64,000 nt of DNA from HKST-UBA178 sp965223815 (GCA_965223815.1 OZ245019.1:3410001-3474000), one strand, 5' to 3'. Shown: positions 36,007 through 45,167, counted from the stretch's first letter. Notes: generated by a model from the sequence alone, not told the origin. A program made the numbers and translations.

Positions 36007-37434
36007 ATGGAAACACACCTGTACAGCAAAATAGCCAGTCAGATCATCGATCAAATTGGCAGTGGGATCTTCAAATCCGGCGATAAACTACCCTCGGTGA
36101 GGACACTCGCAAAACAGCGGTCCGTGAGCATTTCCACTATTCTGGCGGCCTATGGCGTTTTGGAGGACCGGGGATTGATCGAAGTTCGGCCGAAGTCGGG
36201 GTATTACGTACGGCGCGTTCCCATGAAGAAACATAAACCCCCTTCCATCAGCCAGAAGACCTCCGCCCCGCGAATGGTGACTACTCCCCAAAGGGTCATG
36301 GAAGTCATGGGGGATTCCAGTTCACCGAATTTCATAAGTTTCGCCGCTGCTTTGCCTGCTAACGATTTCCCTGTGGTCAATCAACTCAAACGGATCTTTT
36401 CACGGGTGATCCGCAATTCCATTTTTTTGGGCATAGGTTACGACTCGCCCAAAGGCAGCGAGCCTCTGCGGCGACAACTCGCCAGAAGGGTGATGGACGC
36501 AGGCATCCTCTGTTCACCGGAGGAAATAGTCACAACCCTTGGTTGCCAGAGTGCCATCGGACTATGTCTGCGGGCATTGACCAAGACCGGTGATATCGTC
36601 GCTGTGGAAACCCCCTGCTACTACGGTCTGCTGCAATTGATCGAGGCGTACGGCTTGAAAGCCATTGAAATTCCATCCGACGCAGAGACCGGCATGAGTA
36701 TCGATGCCTTGAGGCTCGCCCTGGAGCAGTGGCCGATCAAAGTTGTTCTCTGTATACCCTGTTTCAGCAATCCAATCGGTTCGCTGATGCCAGACGCGCA
36801 CAAGCGTCAACTGATTGATTTAATTTACCAGTACGACATTCCTTTGATCGAGGATGATATCTACGGTGATCTGGGTTACCAGGATACCCGCCCCAAAGCG
36901 GTAAAGTCTTTTGACGAACACGGCCGGGTGCTGCTCTGCTCCTCGGCTTCGAAGACCCTCGAGCCTCAATTGGGTGTCGGCTGGGTCATTCCCGGATGCT
37001 ATCAAGAGCAAATCGAGTACCAGAAATTCATCAATAGCGTTTCTATTTCACGTCTGCCCCAACTGGCTGTAGCGGAAATGCTGGATCGCGGTGGCTACGA
37101 CCGCCATCTGCGGTTGGCACGTGAGTCCTATCGTCAGCGCCGGAACAGGCTGATCGACTTGCTTGGAGAGCACTTTCCCGGCGAAACCCGGATTTCCAAA
37201 CCCCAAGGGGGATTTGTAGCCTGGATCCAGCTGCCCCATCGAGTTAACGCATTGCAACTCTATCTTGATGCCAGGACCAAGGGTATTCTGATATCTCCCG
37301 GAGAGCTCTTCTCATCGAATCAAAATAAGTATCGAAGTAGTATTCGGCTGACCTATTCCCATCCCTGGACTCCGGAACGGGAGCATGCCATGCGTATACT
37401 GGGTGACTTGGTTAAAGAGCAATTAGCGCAATAA
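36007..37434 (+). CDS. MocR-type regulator (GntR helix-turn-helix fused to aminotransferase fold)
   Basis: 475 residues. The N-terminal GntR winged helix (about 1-70; GDKLPSVRTLAKQRSVSISTILAAYGVLEDRGLIEVRPKSGYYV, the classic recognition region) is followed by a type-I PLP fold. The PLP lysine is K316 in SSASKTLEP, and the DDIYGDLGY and CFSNPIG motifs are present. MocR proteins use PLP or an aldimine as the signal. It lies divergent to the DUF1127 gene. No ribosome site is obvious before ATG 36007. Confidence 0.92.
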   Translation: METHLYSKIASQIIDQIGSGIFKSGDKLPSVRTLAKQRSVSISTILAAYGVLEDRGLIEVRPKSGYYVRRVPMKKHKPPSISQKTSAPRMVTTPQRVMEVMGDSSSPNFISFAAALPANDFPVVNQLKRIFSRVIRNSIFLGIGYDSPKGSEPLRRQLARRVMDAGILCSPEEIVTTLGCQSAIGLCLRALTKTGDIVAVETPCYYGLLQLIEAYGLKAIEIPSDAETGMSIDALRLALEQWPIKVVLCIPCFSNPIGSLMPDAHKRQLIDLIYQYDIPLIEDDIYGDLGYQDTRPKAVKSFDEHGRVLLCSSASKTLEPQLGVGWVIPGCYQEQIEYQKFINSVSISRLPQLAVAEMLDRGGYDRHLRLARESYRQRRNRLIDLLGEHFPGETRISKPQGGFVAWIQLPHRVNALQLYLDARTKGILISPGELFSSNQNKYRSSIRLTYSHPWTPEREHAMRILGDLVKEQLAQ

Positions 37435-37777
37435 GTGATCCCGCAACCAGTAAGCGGCTGCTAACCCGAATGAATGGGTATGGGCACCTGAGCAGTTTAC
37501 TCAGCACAAACCGTCAGAAGGCAGTATGCAGCGCCTAGCTTGCAGACTAAATACAGCAGAATTGCAACTCCATTGCCTGCGTTCATCCAATTGTAATACT
37601 CACGGCACATTAGAGCGTTAGTCTCTAACTAAGGGCCATGCTGTTGATCCACGCCGAATAGGTCACTTCACTTTGACAAGGGCCTGTTAACACAAATTGA
37701 AACAGCGTCGTTGCTGCCCCAGAAAGGGCCAATTAAGGCGCAGGGGGAAATAGGCATTTCACTCGGAGAACCCGAAA
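37435..37777. other. intergenic region containing a solitary IS end
   Basis: No gene is supported. The only notable element is the 14-base IS terminal sequence at 37680-37693, listed separately. Confidence 0.45.
37680..37693 (+). repeat. solitary copy of the IS terminal inverted repeat
   Basis: GGGCCTGTTAACAC is identical to the first 14 bases of both ends of the IS at 57747-58554, and the next bases (AAATTG) stay similar to the IS right end. No transposase or partner end is found near it. Confidence 0.5.
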
Positions 37778-38245
37778 ATGATAGAAGATACTACCGTTGC
37801 TCACATGCCCAATTCGAACACGACAGAAGCGCATTCCGGGCTGGAATTAAGCCCAGCCGAGAGGAAGCAGCGAACCAAGCGTTCGCTGAGTACAATTCAT
37901 AAATACGTTGTCATGTCCTCCGGGATGGGGTTCGTGCCCGTTCCCCTTGTCAGTCAGGTAGCCGTATCCGGCATTTTGGTCTGGATGCTGGCCGAGCTTT
38001 GCGGGGAATACGGTACCAGGGTTTCGGATCACAAAATCAAGGTCGGCGTGGCATCGGTTCTGGGCGGTGCCCACTCCGGTTGGATTTCCAACTACACAGC
38101 AGTCCATATCGACCGCTTGGTGCCCGGGTTGAGTTACATGGCGGGCCAAGTGATAAGGCCACTCACCGCCGGGGTGATAACCTACACAATCGGTCGAATG
38201 TTTTTACGTGAATTGGAGTCGGGCAACTGGGGTAATGAATCTTAA
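37778..38245 (+). CDS. DUF697-like membrane protein
   Basis: 155 residues. After a polar N-terminus (about 1-40) come hydrophobic segments SGMGFVPVPLVSQVAVSGILVWMLAELCGEYG and SVLGGAHSGW, then a further segment near PLTAGVITYTIGRMFL. The IPVPxVSQ... and LxxLYG-like spacing recalls DUF697 proteins, often linked to GTPases or membrane stress. GGAG lies 10 bases before the ATG. No operon partner is seen. Confidence 0.6.
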   Translation: MIEDTTVAHMPNSNTTEAHSGLELSPAERKQRTKRSLSTIHKYVVMSSGMGFVPVPLVSQVAVSGILVWMLAELCGEYGTRVSDHKIKVGVASVLGGAHSGWISNYTAVHIDRLVPGLSYMAGQVIRPLTAGVITYTIGRMFLRELESGNWGNES

Positions 38246-38371
38246 CTCAACCCTCGCACTCAAAGATCGGCAATAAGTTGCGGAGTTGTGTTTAAAGGGC
38301 TGGTTTGCCCAGGTCTTGCGAACTGAACTTTGATCTCCACTCAAGTACCGGCGAGTCGTTTCAACAGATGC

Positions 38372-38749
38372 CTATGATGCTGAGCGCGTAATCTGGATCC
38401 CATTCAACCGCAGTGCAACCAAAACAGCAGTAACCTCTGCCCGGCTCAGTCTAATGCGCTTGACGCTTTTAAAGATACTCAACTCGTCCAAGTAGAGTTG
38501 ATCTATCTTTGCCACTGAATTCAAACCCGCGAGCGCAGATAGAATAATCCCTTCAACTGCCACATGGCAGGAATCCACAAAATATACAGCACCACGATGA
38601 GGCGAGTAATGCGCACGATTCATCGCAAGGTTAAAAAAAATGCCGACTTCGTCCACCGATGCAGGTAAAGAGATCTCCCTACGGCCTTTGCAGAGCGCCT
38701 TTGCACAGTGGGAATCTACCGGGCCGATCATTTCAATATCACCACTCAC
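38372..38749 (-). CDS. hypothetical protein
   Basis: 125 residues, unrecognised. The composition is mixed, with a plausible helix-strand pattern, e.g. VAVEGIILSALAGLNSVAKIDQLYLDEL in the middle. AGAGAG lies before the ATG. It has no signal peptide or membrane span and two cysteines near the N-terminus. It may be a real small gene or a chance frame. Confidence 0.4.
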   Translation of the reverse strand: MSGDIEMIGPVDSHCAKALCKGRREISLPASVDEVGIFFNLAMNRAHYSPHRGAVYFVDSCHVAVEGIILSALAGLNSVAKIDQLYLDELSIFKSVKRIRLSRAEVTAVLVALRLNGIQITRSAS

Positions 38750-38928
38750 TCTCTTGAGTCCGAACTTCTGCAGCGCAGGATATTTATTACCCTATCGCAC
38801 GGATGCTTATCGAGTCCGTCCATAGGTTCATTGCTTCAGGTTTTCCAGCACAGACAGTATAGATCATGAATGCTAATATGTTCCTATGTCGGTACAGGGT
38901 TGGTATTCGGACCACACGGAATAGATCC

Positions 38929-40416
38929 ATGAGAAAGCTACCAGCGTTTTTAAATTGTACACTGTTCGCCGCTCTGCTCTGTCTTCCTCTCGCCATTGCC
39001 CAGGCCGAGGAACCTGTCTTCAGCGAAGCGGAACTCGACCAGATGATGGCGCCGATCGCGCTCTACCCAGATTCCCTGCTGGCACAGATTCTAATGGCCG
39101 CCACCTATCCTACCGATGTCGCCGAGGCATCAAAATGGTCAAAGGCCAATTCGGATCTGCAAGGTGACGACGCCGTGAAAGCGGTACAGGAAAAGAGTTG
39201 GGATCCCAGCGTGATGTCGTTGGCCGCCTTCCCACAGGTTTTAGCCATCATGGGCGAAAAACCGGAATGGGTGAAGGATGTTGGGGATGCGTTTCTGGCA
39301 GCGCCCGAAACCGTGATGGATACGGTCCAGAAACTACGCAAGAAAGCCAAAGACCAAGGTAATCTGGAGACCACGGAAGAGGTAAAGGTGAAGGTAGATG
39401 AGCCGTCTTCCAGCGAGACCATCATTGTTGTGGAACCGGCGGATCCTCAAGTTGTGTATGTGCCGAACTACAATCCAACCATCGTCTACGGCACCTGGTG
39501 GTGGCCAGGATATACACCCTGGTACTACTATCCCCCGGGTTATGGGTTCGGTTCCGCGGTTATCAGAGGTATAGGTTTCGGTATCGGCATCGGCATAACC
39601 AATGCGCTCTGGGGTAACTTCCGTTGGGGTTGGGGCCGTGGAAGCGTCGACATCAATGTCAACAGATATAACAATATCAATATCGACCGAAATCGAATCG
39701 ATGGGGGCCGAAAGAGAGCCGACTGGAAGCACAACCCCGAACATCGCGGTGGGGCACCCTATCGAGACCGAAAAAGCCGCGAACAGTTCGCCAACAAGCG
39801 GGGAGGCGCAGACCAGCGCAAGAATTACCGCGGACGCGATGCCCAGCGCGATAGCGCCCGTAGCGCGCTTGAGAAGCGAGGGGCCAGCCCCGCGGAAGGA
39901 CGCAAACAGCTTCAGGGCGCCGGTGGGGATAAAGTGAGGAATTCCCTGGACAACGCCAATCGCGATGGCGCACGAAGCAAGCTTGGTGAAAGGAACGCCG
40001 GCAAAGCACGCGGTTCGGGAAGGTCGGACAGGGCCGCCGGCAAGCACTCACGCAACAATGCCTTTTCCGGGGCAGGCAATGGGCGGCAATCCCGTAAGAA
40101 CATCCAGCGAGGGCAGGCCAGCAATCGTTCCAAGCGTGTCTTTGATCTCGTGATGCGAAACAGGACTTCCAAGTCTCTCTTTCGCACTCGATCTGCGACA
40201 GCCTATTATCGTCCTGGACGTCCTGCGTACATGTCGTTCCGTCACTTCCTCGTTGGGAAGCGACTACACAACATTACCGCAAATGACTCGACGCCGCGTA
40301 CGGATGCTCTCTTTGTATCCCCTCTGGCGCTATCGCACGTCGGGTCTACAGTTTCGCCTCGCGGCTACCAGGGACTACCAGCCTTCGCTTCGCTCTCCAT
40401 GGCTGGCAGCGAATGA
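38929..40416 (+). CDS. DUF3300 exported protein with disrupted C-terminus
   Basis: Start ATG 38929 gives a signal peptide ending IAQA. The DUF3300 domain (about 28-230) has LDQMMAPIALYPDSLLAQILMAATYP, the repeated WxxAN / A-WDPSV pattern and VVYVPNYNPTIVYGTWWWPGY. A basic low-complexity tail rich in Arg, Gly and Asn follows. The usual Ser/Arg/Gly end (SRSGGRAGRSGGRRR, then stop) is present at 40419-40466 but in another frame, so the last about 90 residues here read through foreign DNA. It is paired with DUF2950 as in many genomes. Function unknown. Confidence 0.78.
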   Translation: MRKLPAFLNCTLFAALLCLPLAIAQAEEPVFSEAELDQMMAPIALYPDSLLAQILMAATYPTDVAEASKWSKANSDLQGDDAVKAVQEKSWDPSVMSLAAFPQVLAIMGEKPEWVKDVGDAFLAAPETVMDTVQKLRKKAKDQGNLETTEEVKVKVDEPSSSETIIVVEPADPQVVYVPNYNPTIVYGTWWWPGYTPWYYYPPGYGFGSAVIRGIGFGIGIGITNALWGNFRWGWGRGSVDINVNRYNNINIDRNRIDGGRKRADWKHNPEHRGGAPYRDRKSREQFANKRGGADQRKNYRGRDAQRDSARSALEKRGASPAEGRKQLQGAGGDKVRNSLDNANRDGARSKLGERNAGKARGSGRSDRAAGKHSRNNAFSGAGNGRQSRKNIQRGQASNRSKRVFDLVMRNRTSKSLFRTRSATAYYRPGRPAYMSFRHFLVGKRLHNITANDSTPRTDALFVSPLALSHVGSTVSPRGYQGLPAFASLSMAGSE

Positions 40417-40418
40417 GA
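40140..40418. other. probable insertion of about 280 bases inside the DUF3300 3' end
   Basis: Before it the gene encodes the normal basic tail (to NRSKR), and after it the normal Arg/Gly/Ser end resumes in a different frame. The intervening bases have no similarity to the tail and encode an unrelated stretch. I found no transposase and no clear terminal repeats. The borders are approximate. Confidence 0.5.
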
Positions 40419-40479
40419 AGTCGAAGCGGTGGTCGCGCCGGTCGCAGCGGCGGCCGTCGCCGATAAGCAGGAGAAACAC

Positions 40480-41472
40480 ATGGACTTTATACCAGCAACG
40501 GTTCAGCAGGCTGTTATCACCCGACTGGCGAAAAACACCAAGTCTCTACCTGGCATAGTATTGATTATTTCACTTCTCTGCACTCTCCCCCTCCCCGGTG
40601 TCAGCCAGGAAAAAACCGACTCGGTTGCAACCCCGGCCGAAGGCCAGGCATTGTTCAAATCACCGGATGAGGCGGCGAGCGTCCTTTATGATGCTGTAAA
40701 AAATGATAACAAGGCATTGTATAGCCAACTGTTCGGTAACGGTTTTCGGGAGTTTCTCCCACTACCTGAAATTGACGACGAGGATATTCAGCGTTTTCTC
40801 AACGCCTGGGAGGAGCATCAAGTGCTGCAGCACCAGAGCGATAACGAGGTGCTGATTGCCATCGGAGGCCAGGAGTGGACTTTTCCTATCCCCATTGTGA
40901 AAACCACGGCGGCGGATTGGTACTTCGATATCGAAAAAGGACGGGATCGTATGCGGATTCGCGCGATCGGCAGAAACGAACTAGCAGCCATGAAAGCCGT
41001 CCTAGCCTACTACGACGCACAGTTGGAGTACGCCGAGGTGGACCGCAATGGTGACGGGGCGCTGGAATACGCTCAAAAGTTCATCAGCTCCCCAGGTAGC
41101 TTCGACGGACTTTATTGGGAGGCAGACGCTGACGAAGCACAAAGCCCGCTGGGCCCGCTGTTCTCGGAATCGACTCCTGAGGGTGCCTATCACGGCTATT
41201 TCTACCGTATTCTCAATGCACAGGGTCCACAGGCACGTGGCGGAGCCTACAGCTATATGCTCGGTGATCGCATGCGCTACGGTTTTGCACTTCTGGCCTG
41301 GCCGGCCATATACGGAGAGACCGGGGTAATGAGCTTCATGGTCAACCATGATAGTATCGTCTATGAGACTGATCTCGGTTTCGATAGTGCGGAGCTCGCG
41401 GCCGAGATTTCAAGCTTCGATCCGGGACCGGGATGGACACCGACCAAAGAGTTGCAGAGCGGCAACGATTAG
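40480..41472 (+). CDS. DUF2950 exported protein
   Basis: 330 residues from ATG 40480 (AGGAG 7 bases upstream). A signal or anchor segment (about 24-42) precedes the DUF2950 domain with FKSPDEAASVLYDAVKNDN, DRNGDGALEYAQKFISSPG, DGLYWEADADEAQSPLGPL and YHGYFYRIL. A DUF3300-DUF2950 pair is common and suggests a joint envelope function, not yet defined. Confidence 0.88.
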   Translation: MDFIPATVQQAVITRLAKNTKSLPGIVLIISLLCTLPLPGVSQEKTDSVATPAEGQALFKSPDEAASVLYDAVKNDNKALYSQLFGNGFREFLPLPEIDDEDIQRFLNAWEEHQVLQHQSDNEVLIAIGGQEWTFPIPIVKTTAADWYFDIEKGRDRMRIRAIGRNELAAMKAVLAYYDAQLEYAEVDRNGDGALEYAQKFISSPGSFDGLYWEADADEAQSPLGPLFSESTPEGAYHGYFYRILNAQGPQARGGAYSYMLGDRMRYGFALLAWPAIYGETGVMSFMVNHDSIVYETDLGFDSAELAAEISSFDPGPGWTPTKELQSGND

Positions 41473-41499
41473 AATGGGCTTTGGTTGCCAACAGTATGA

Positions 41500-41523
41500 C
41501 GCCAGCTGATTCGAGAGCTGGCG
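41500..41523 (+). terminator. stem-loop after the DUF2950 gene
   Basis: A perfect 8-bp stem CGCCAGCT / AGCTGGCG with an 8-base loop lies 28 bases after the stop. It lacks a T-run, so it is a weak terminator or mRNA end-protecting hairpin. Confidence 0.4.
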
Positions 41524-41568
41524 ACAAAACCTCGACTCGGTGTCACGGATGAAACCCTGCTGCTTGTA

Positions 41569-42777
41569 ATGGCCAAACCCTCAGCCCAAGAACGCTGGGT
41601 CGGGCATGCGGATCTCGACGCCTTCTATGCCAGCGTGGAGGTACATGATCACCCTGAGTACCGGGGGCGTCCGGTTGTGGTGGGCGCGCTCCCCGGTCAC
41701 CGCGGCGTAGTAGCCGCGGCAAACTACGAAGCCCGCGCGTTCGGTATCCACTCCGCTATGCCAATATCCGATGCTTATCGCCGCTGCCCGGATGCGGTCT
41801 ACCTGCGCCCCAACATGGCCCGGTATATCGAGGTCTCCAAAAAGATCTTCACGCTCCTAGGGGTAATTACCCCAGTGGTCGAACCGGTCTCGGTCGACGA
41901 GGCCTATCTGGATTTATCCGGGCTTGAGAAACTCATCGGACCGCCGGCGACAATCGGAGAACAAATAAAGCAACGCGTTCTTAAGGCTACCGGGCTGACT
42001 GTCTCTGTGGGAATAGGGCCTAACAGGCTGGTCGCGAAACTCGGTTCTGAACATGGAAAACCCGATGGAATGACTTTAATAGGGCCCGATCAGGTCCTCG
42101 AGTTCCTGGCGCCTCTGGAGGTTTCCAAACTAAGAGGAGTGGGAAGCCAAACCCACAGGATTCTCTCCCGTCTGGGTATCAAAACAGTAGCTCAGCTTCG
42201 GACGGTGCCCCTGCCCTGCCTGCAGGAACACCTGGGAGAACGGGCTGCAGCAAACCTCAGTCAGCAAGCTCTGGGTATCGCTTCATCGGAAGTAATACCC
42301 GGCCGGAGGCGTAAAAGCATTTCCAAGGAGACCACTTTTCAAGAGGATGTGAAGGAACCGGCCATTCTGCATGATGTGCTCTTAAGGCTTTCTGCCGAGG
42401 TCGCTGCGGCTGCCCGGAGGGAGCACCTATCAGGCACTGTGGTCGCACTCAAGATCCGCTTCAGGGGATTCGAAACCCATACGCGACAACACAAGCTCGC
42501 TATCCCAACCCACGACGAAAGGGTCATATTACGGGAGGCGTGGTCCCTTTTATCCAACAGCCGGCTCCCCAAAAGACCGGTTCGACTCATCGGGGTGGGT
42601 ATCAGCGGCTGGCAAGCAGTGGAAGAACACCAGGGTGATCTGTTCGATCAACTCTACGAGCGGAAAAGAGAAGACAGGCTGCTGGCGACACTGGACCGGG
42701 TAGCGAATAAATTTGGTAAAGGGAAGCTTCAACTTGGCTGTCTTGAAAACAGGAGTAAGAACAACCCCCGCAGATAA
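41569..42777 (+). CDS. dinB: DNA polymerase IV (DinB)
   Basis: 402 residues of the Y-family. Catalytic acids: D15 in HADLDAFYASVE, and D110/E111 in SVDEAYLD. RGVGSQTHRILSRLGIKTVAQL is the helix-hairpin-helix thumb region, and the little-finger domain follows. It performs error-prone bypass synthesis. No LexA box is visible in the 96-base upstream spacer. The C-terminus lacks an obvious QLxLF clamp motif; LQLGCLENR near the end may be a degenerate one. Confidence 0.93.
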   Translation: MAKPSAQERWVGHADLDAFYASVEVHDHPEYRGRPVVVGALPGHRGVVAAANYEARAFGIHSAMPISDAYRRCPDAVYLRPNMARYIEVSKKIFTLLGVITPVVEPVSVDEAYLDLSGLEKLIGPPATIGEQIKQRVLKATGLTVSVGIGPNRLVAKLGSEHGKPDGMTLIGPDQVLEFLAPLEVSKLRGVGSQTHRILSRLGIKTVAQLRTVPLPCLQEHLGERAAANLSQQALGIASSEVIPGRRRKSISKETTFQEDVKEPAILHDVLLRLSAEVAAAARREHLSGTVVALKIRFRGFETHTRQHKLAIPTHDERVILREAWSLLSNSRLPKRPVRLIGVGISGWQAVEEHQGDLFDQLYERKREDRLLATLDRVANKFGKGKLQLGCLENRSKNNPRR

Positions 42778-42832
42778 CGCGGCTGTCACTTTGTAAGGGC
42801 GCTTGGTTATTTGCCCTATTCCGAAACAGAAA

Positions 42833-42855
42833 GGGCCCCGTACTCGACGAGGCCC
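42833..42855 (-). terminator. terminator of the cold-shock gene
   Basis: GGGCC (42833-42837) and GGCCC (42851-42855) form a G+C stem just after the csp stop. On the minus strand it is followed by TTTCTG. Confidence 0.55.
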
Positions 42856-42886
42856 CCGATCATTCGTCAAGCGAGCTAAGCGCGGA

Positions 42887-43090
42887 CTATTGCGGTACTA
42901 CATTGGTAGCGCTCGGCCCTTTCTGGCCCTGCTCGATATCGAATGCGACAGTCTGGCCCTCAGCCAACGATTTGAAGCCACTGGCCTGAATGGCGCTATG
43001 GTGAACAAAGACGTCTTTGGTACCATCGGCGGGTGTGATGAAACCGTAGCCTTTTTGATCGTTGAACCACTTAACTGTTCCTGTTGCCAT
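42887..43090 (-). CDS. cold-shock-domain protein
   Basis: 67 residues, starting MATGTVKWFNDQKGYGFIT with RNP1 (KGYGFI) and RNP2 (VFVHHSAI). The longer frame to 43210 is rejected because family members start at MATG. It binds single-stranded RNA and DNA as a chaperone. A long leader upstream is usual for csp genes, but no cold box could be assigned. Confidence 0.95.
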   Translation of the reverse strand: MATGTVKWFNDQKGYGFITPADGTKDVFVHHSAIQASGFKSLAEGQTVAFDIEQGQKGPSATNVVPQ

Positions 43091-43677
43091 GTGTCTATTA
43101 CCTTTTATCAAATTGAGAGAACGTAGGTGCAGATGCTTGTCGACTACTGACCGAGAAATCTTCCACAAAATGAAAAATGGCAGTGACCGGCTAATACAAG
43201 TACTCCGCAACGACGAAACTATATTGAGTACTCTCGATAATCACAAGCAGTATTAGATATGACTAATACAGACTACAGCAATCATTTTACCTAATTGCAG
43301 TATGGTATATTCAGCTTGAGCACCACCAACTGGAGGGGTGGAGAGTGCTAGGAGCCGCAGGATAAACTCCATCGCAACCGAATCATGATACAGGCAGAGA
43401 GGTTGAGTCGGTCCCCGCCTAATCTAATAACCCATTTAGATACGGTAAAATGCAGTGAGAAAGGCGCTGTACTCTGCAGCCAGTGGTCTGCGGCACAGAA
43501 CCCACAGCCCCAAGCATCTGCATTGATAACGCAGAGAGGCTCTAGACCGATCTATTACTGGTTCTCAAGAGATATCAGGCTCGGTGGCCCTACCATGGGC
43601 GAATTTGAATATCACGTCCGGAGATTCAAATAGCGAGCCTCCCGTGACCTGGAAACAGTTATAAGATGAGCTAAACC
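43091..43677. other. intergenic region (csp leader and promoter side)
   Basis: It contains the csp leader and a perfect GTATTAG / CTAATAC inverted repeat (43250-43256 and 43263-43269). A rightward frame at 43385-43633 has no ribosome site and no recognisable content, so no gene is called. Confidence 0.4.
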
Positions 43678-44127
43678 ATGGCGAGACCGAAGACTCCACT
43701 GCTCACCGCAGACACGATAATTGAACTCCACGATCATCGCGATCGCCCTATATTACTCATAAAAAGGCGATACCCCCCGCCCGGATGGGCGATACCTGGT
43801 GGATTCGTAGATCGAGGGGAATCCGTAGCACAAGCCGCAATAAGGGAAGCAAAAGAGGAAACCGGCCTTGACGTCACTCTCCTCACTCTGCTCGGCTGCT
43901 ACTCCGATCCAGAGAGGGATGATCGTGTGCATACCGCCAGCGTAGTGTACGTCGCCAGCGCGAAGGGCGTACCAAGAGCCGCTGACGATGCCGTCGATAT
44001 TCTGGTTTGCCCGCCCCAACTGCCCCCTTCCCCCCTTGCATTCGACCACGCACTAATACTGGAGGACTATGTTAAATTCCGTATTGAAGGGAGATTACCA
44101 CCCCCGATTGCTGTCGAGGAATCTTGA
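43678..44127 (+). CDS. Nudix hydrolase
   Basis: 149 residues with an exact Nudix box at 42-64 (G-x5-E-x7-REAKEETGL; E57, E60 and E61 are the metal ligands). The N-terminal PLLTADTIIELHDHRDRPILLIKRRYPPPGWAIPGG stretch (in two strands) is typical of ADP-ribose or nucleotide-diphosphate pyrophosphatases. It probably hydrolyses ADP-ribose or a damaged nucleotide. It is a single gene with a weak ribosome site. Confidence 0.92.
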   Translation: MARPKTPLLTADTIIELHDHRDRPILLIKRRYPPPGWAIPGGFVDRGESVAQAAIREAKEETGLDVTLLTLLGCYSDPERDDRVHTASVVYVASAKGVPRAADDAVDILVCPPQLPPSPLAFDHALILEDYVKFRIEGRLPPPIAVEES

Positions 44128-44175
44128 ACCAGGGAGTTGAAAAAATACCGTTAAAAACTCTTCGATTTTAGTACA

Positions 44176-44205
44176 ACCGCCCCGATTCCGTAGAACCGGA
44201 GCGGT
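44176..44205 (-). terminator. terminator of the small heat-shock operon
   Basis: On the minus strand ACCGCTCCG and CGGGGCGGT form a 9-bp stem with one U-G pair, 26 bases after the last hsp20 stop. The pairing is better in the leftward RNA than in the rightward one. Confidence 0.5.
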
Positions 44206-44230
44206 CTAGCTGATCCCCAGTTTTCCGCCC

Positions 44231-44626
44231 CTATGCAGTACGCACCTCTATTTTTCGCGGCTTGTACTGCTCACGCTTTGGTATATGGAGCGTCAATACG
44301 CCATCCTTCAGATTTGCCTCCGTCTGTGCTCCGTCCAATTCGCTACTCAGAGAAAAACTCCGCTGGTAAAGCGTGGACCGGACATCAGCATAAAGTGCTT
44401 CCATACCTTCCGGCATCGATAGTTCAGCCCTGCCTTCGATAGAAAGGCTGTCATTGTCTATCTGAATATCAAGCCTATCCCGTGCTACACCCGGCATATC
44501 TGCCTGAATGGTAATGCCTGATTTATCCTCGAAGACATCAACCATTGGGCGTATCGCCCGCTGCTGTACAACCGATTTCTGTGCCGAACCGGAAGAGGTC
44601 TTGGTCACGTCTTTGTTCTCGCTCAT
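44231..44626 (-). CDS. small heat-shock protein (Hsp20), second gene
   Basis: 131 residues. The alpha-crystallin domain (about 28-128) shows MVDVFEDKSGITIQADMPGV, DRLDIQIDNDSLSIEGRAEL, and the strand end LKDGVLTLHIPKRE. The C-terminal I-x-V anchor is IEV. GAGGAG precedes the ATG. It is 18 bases after the first hsp20 gene and so co-transcribed from the sigma-32 promoter at 45142-45167. It acts as an ATP-independent holdase. Confidence 0.93.
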   Translation of the reverse strand: MSENKDVTKTSSGSAQKSVVQQRAIRPMVDVFEDKSGITIQADMPGVARDRLDIQIDNDSLSIEGRAELSMPEGMEALYADVRSTLYQRSFSLSSELDGAQTEANLKDGVLTLHIPKREQYKPRKIEVRTA

Positions 44627-44644
44627 CTCTATCTCCTCAGAAAT

Positions 44645-45088
44645 CTATTTGACTTCTATCTGCCGCGGTTTACGGGCCTCGCGCCTTTTCACGCTGATAC
44701 GCAGTATTCCATCGCGGTAGCTCGCATCCACTTTCTCCGCATCCGCATCATCGGGCAAAGTGATCACCCTGTGAAATGGGCCACCAAACCGCTCGCGCCG
44801 AAAATAGTCCGCTTCCTCTCTGACTTGCGAATTTCGCTCACCGTCAATAGTGAGGAGATTCTGCTGGACAGTGATGTTTAAGCTTTTAGTGTCTATCCCC
44901 GCAGCGAACAGATAAACATCTACCTGATCCGCGGAGCTCCCGATATTCACGGGAGGGTAGGTCCCTCTGGCCACAGCACGAATGCCATTGGGCGTGGAAC
45001 CTCCACTAAACATCTGATCCATCTCCCGCTCAAGGCGCCTGAACTGATCGAACAGGCCACCGTCCAAATTGCCGATATACCCCAACAT
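44645..45088 (-). CDS. small heat-shock protein (Hsp20), first gene
   Basis: 147 residues. The N-terminus FDQFRRLEREMDQMFSGG is the substrate-binding arm; the alpha-crystallin domain follows with YPPVNIGSSADQVDVYLFAAGID and SYRDGILRISVKRREARKPRQIEV. AGGAGG precedes the ATG. It differs from the second copy, as in two-component sHsp systems where unequal partners cooperate. Confidence 0.94.
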   Translation of the reverse strand: MLGYIGNLDGGLFDQFRRLEREMDQMFSGGSTPNGIRAVARGTYPPVNIGSSADQVDVYLFAAGIDTKSLNITVQQNLLTIDGERNSQVREEADYFRRERFGGPFHRVITLPDDADAEKVDASYRDGILRISVKRREARKPRQIEVK

Positions 45089-45141
45089 TTCAATACCTCC
45101 TATCGATTTCTATTAATCTGACTGGGAAGTCTGCTCATTAG

Positions 45142-45167
45142 ATAGGGACGCTGAATTTTTTTTCAAG
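45142..45167 (-). promoter_or_regulatory. heat-shock (sigma-32) promoter
   Basis: On the minus strand CTTGAA (45167-45162), 14 bases, CCCTAT (45147-45142) is nearly the sigma-32 consensus CTTGAA-N13-15-CCCCAT. It is about 54 bases upstream of the first hsp20 start. Confidence 0.82.

Noticed and set aside
43385..43633. 82-codon rightward frame before the Nudix gene.
   Set aside because: It has no ribosome site and unlikely composition.
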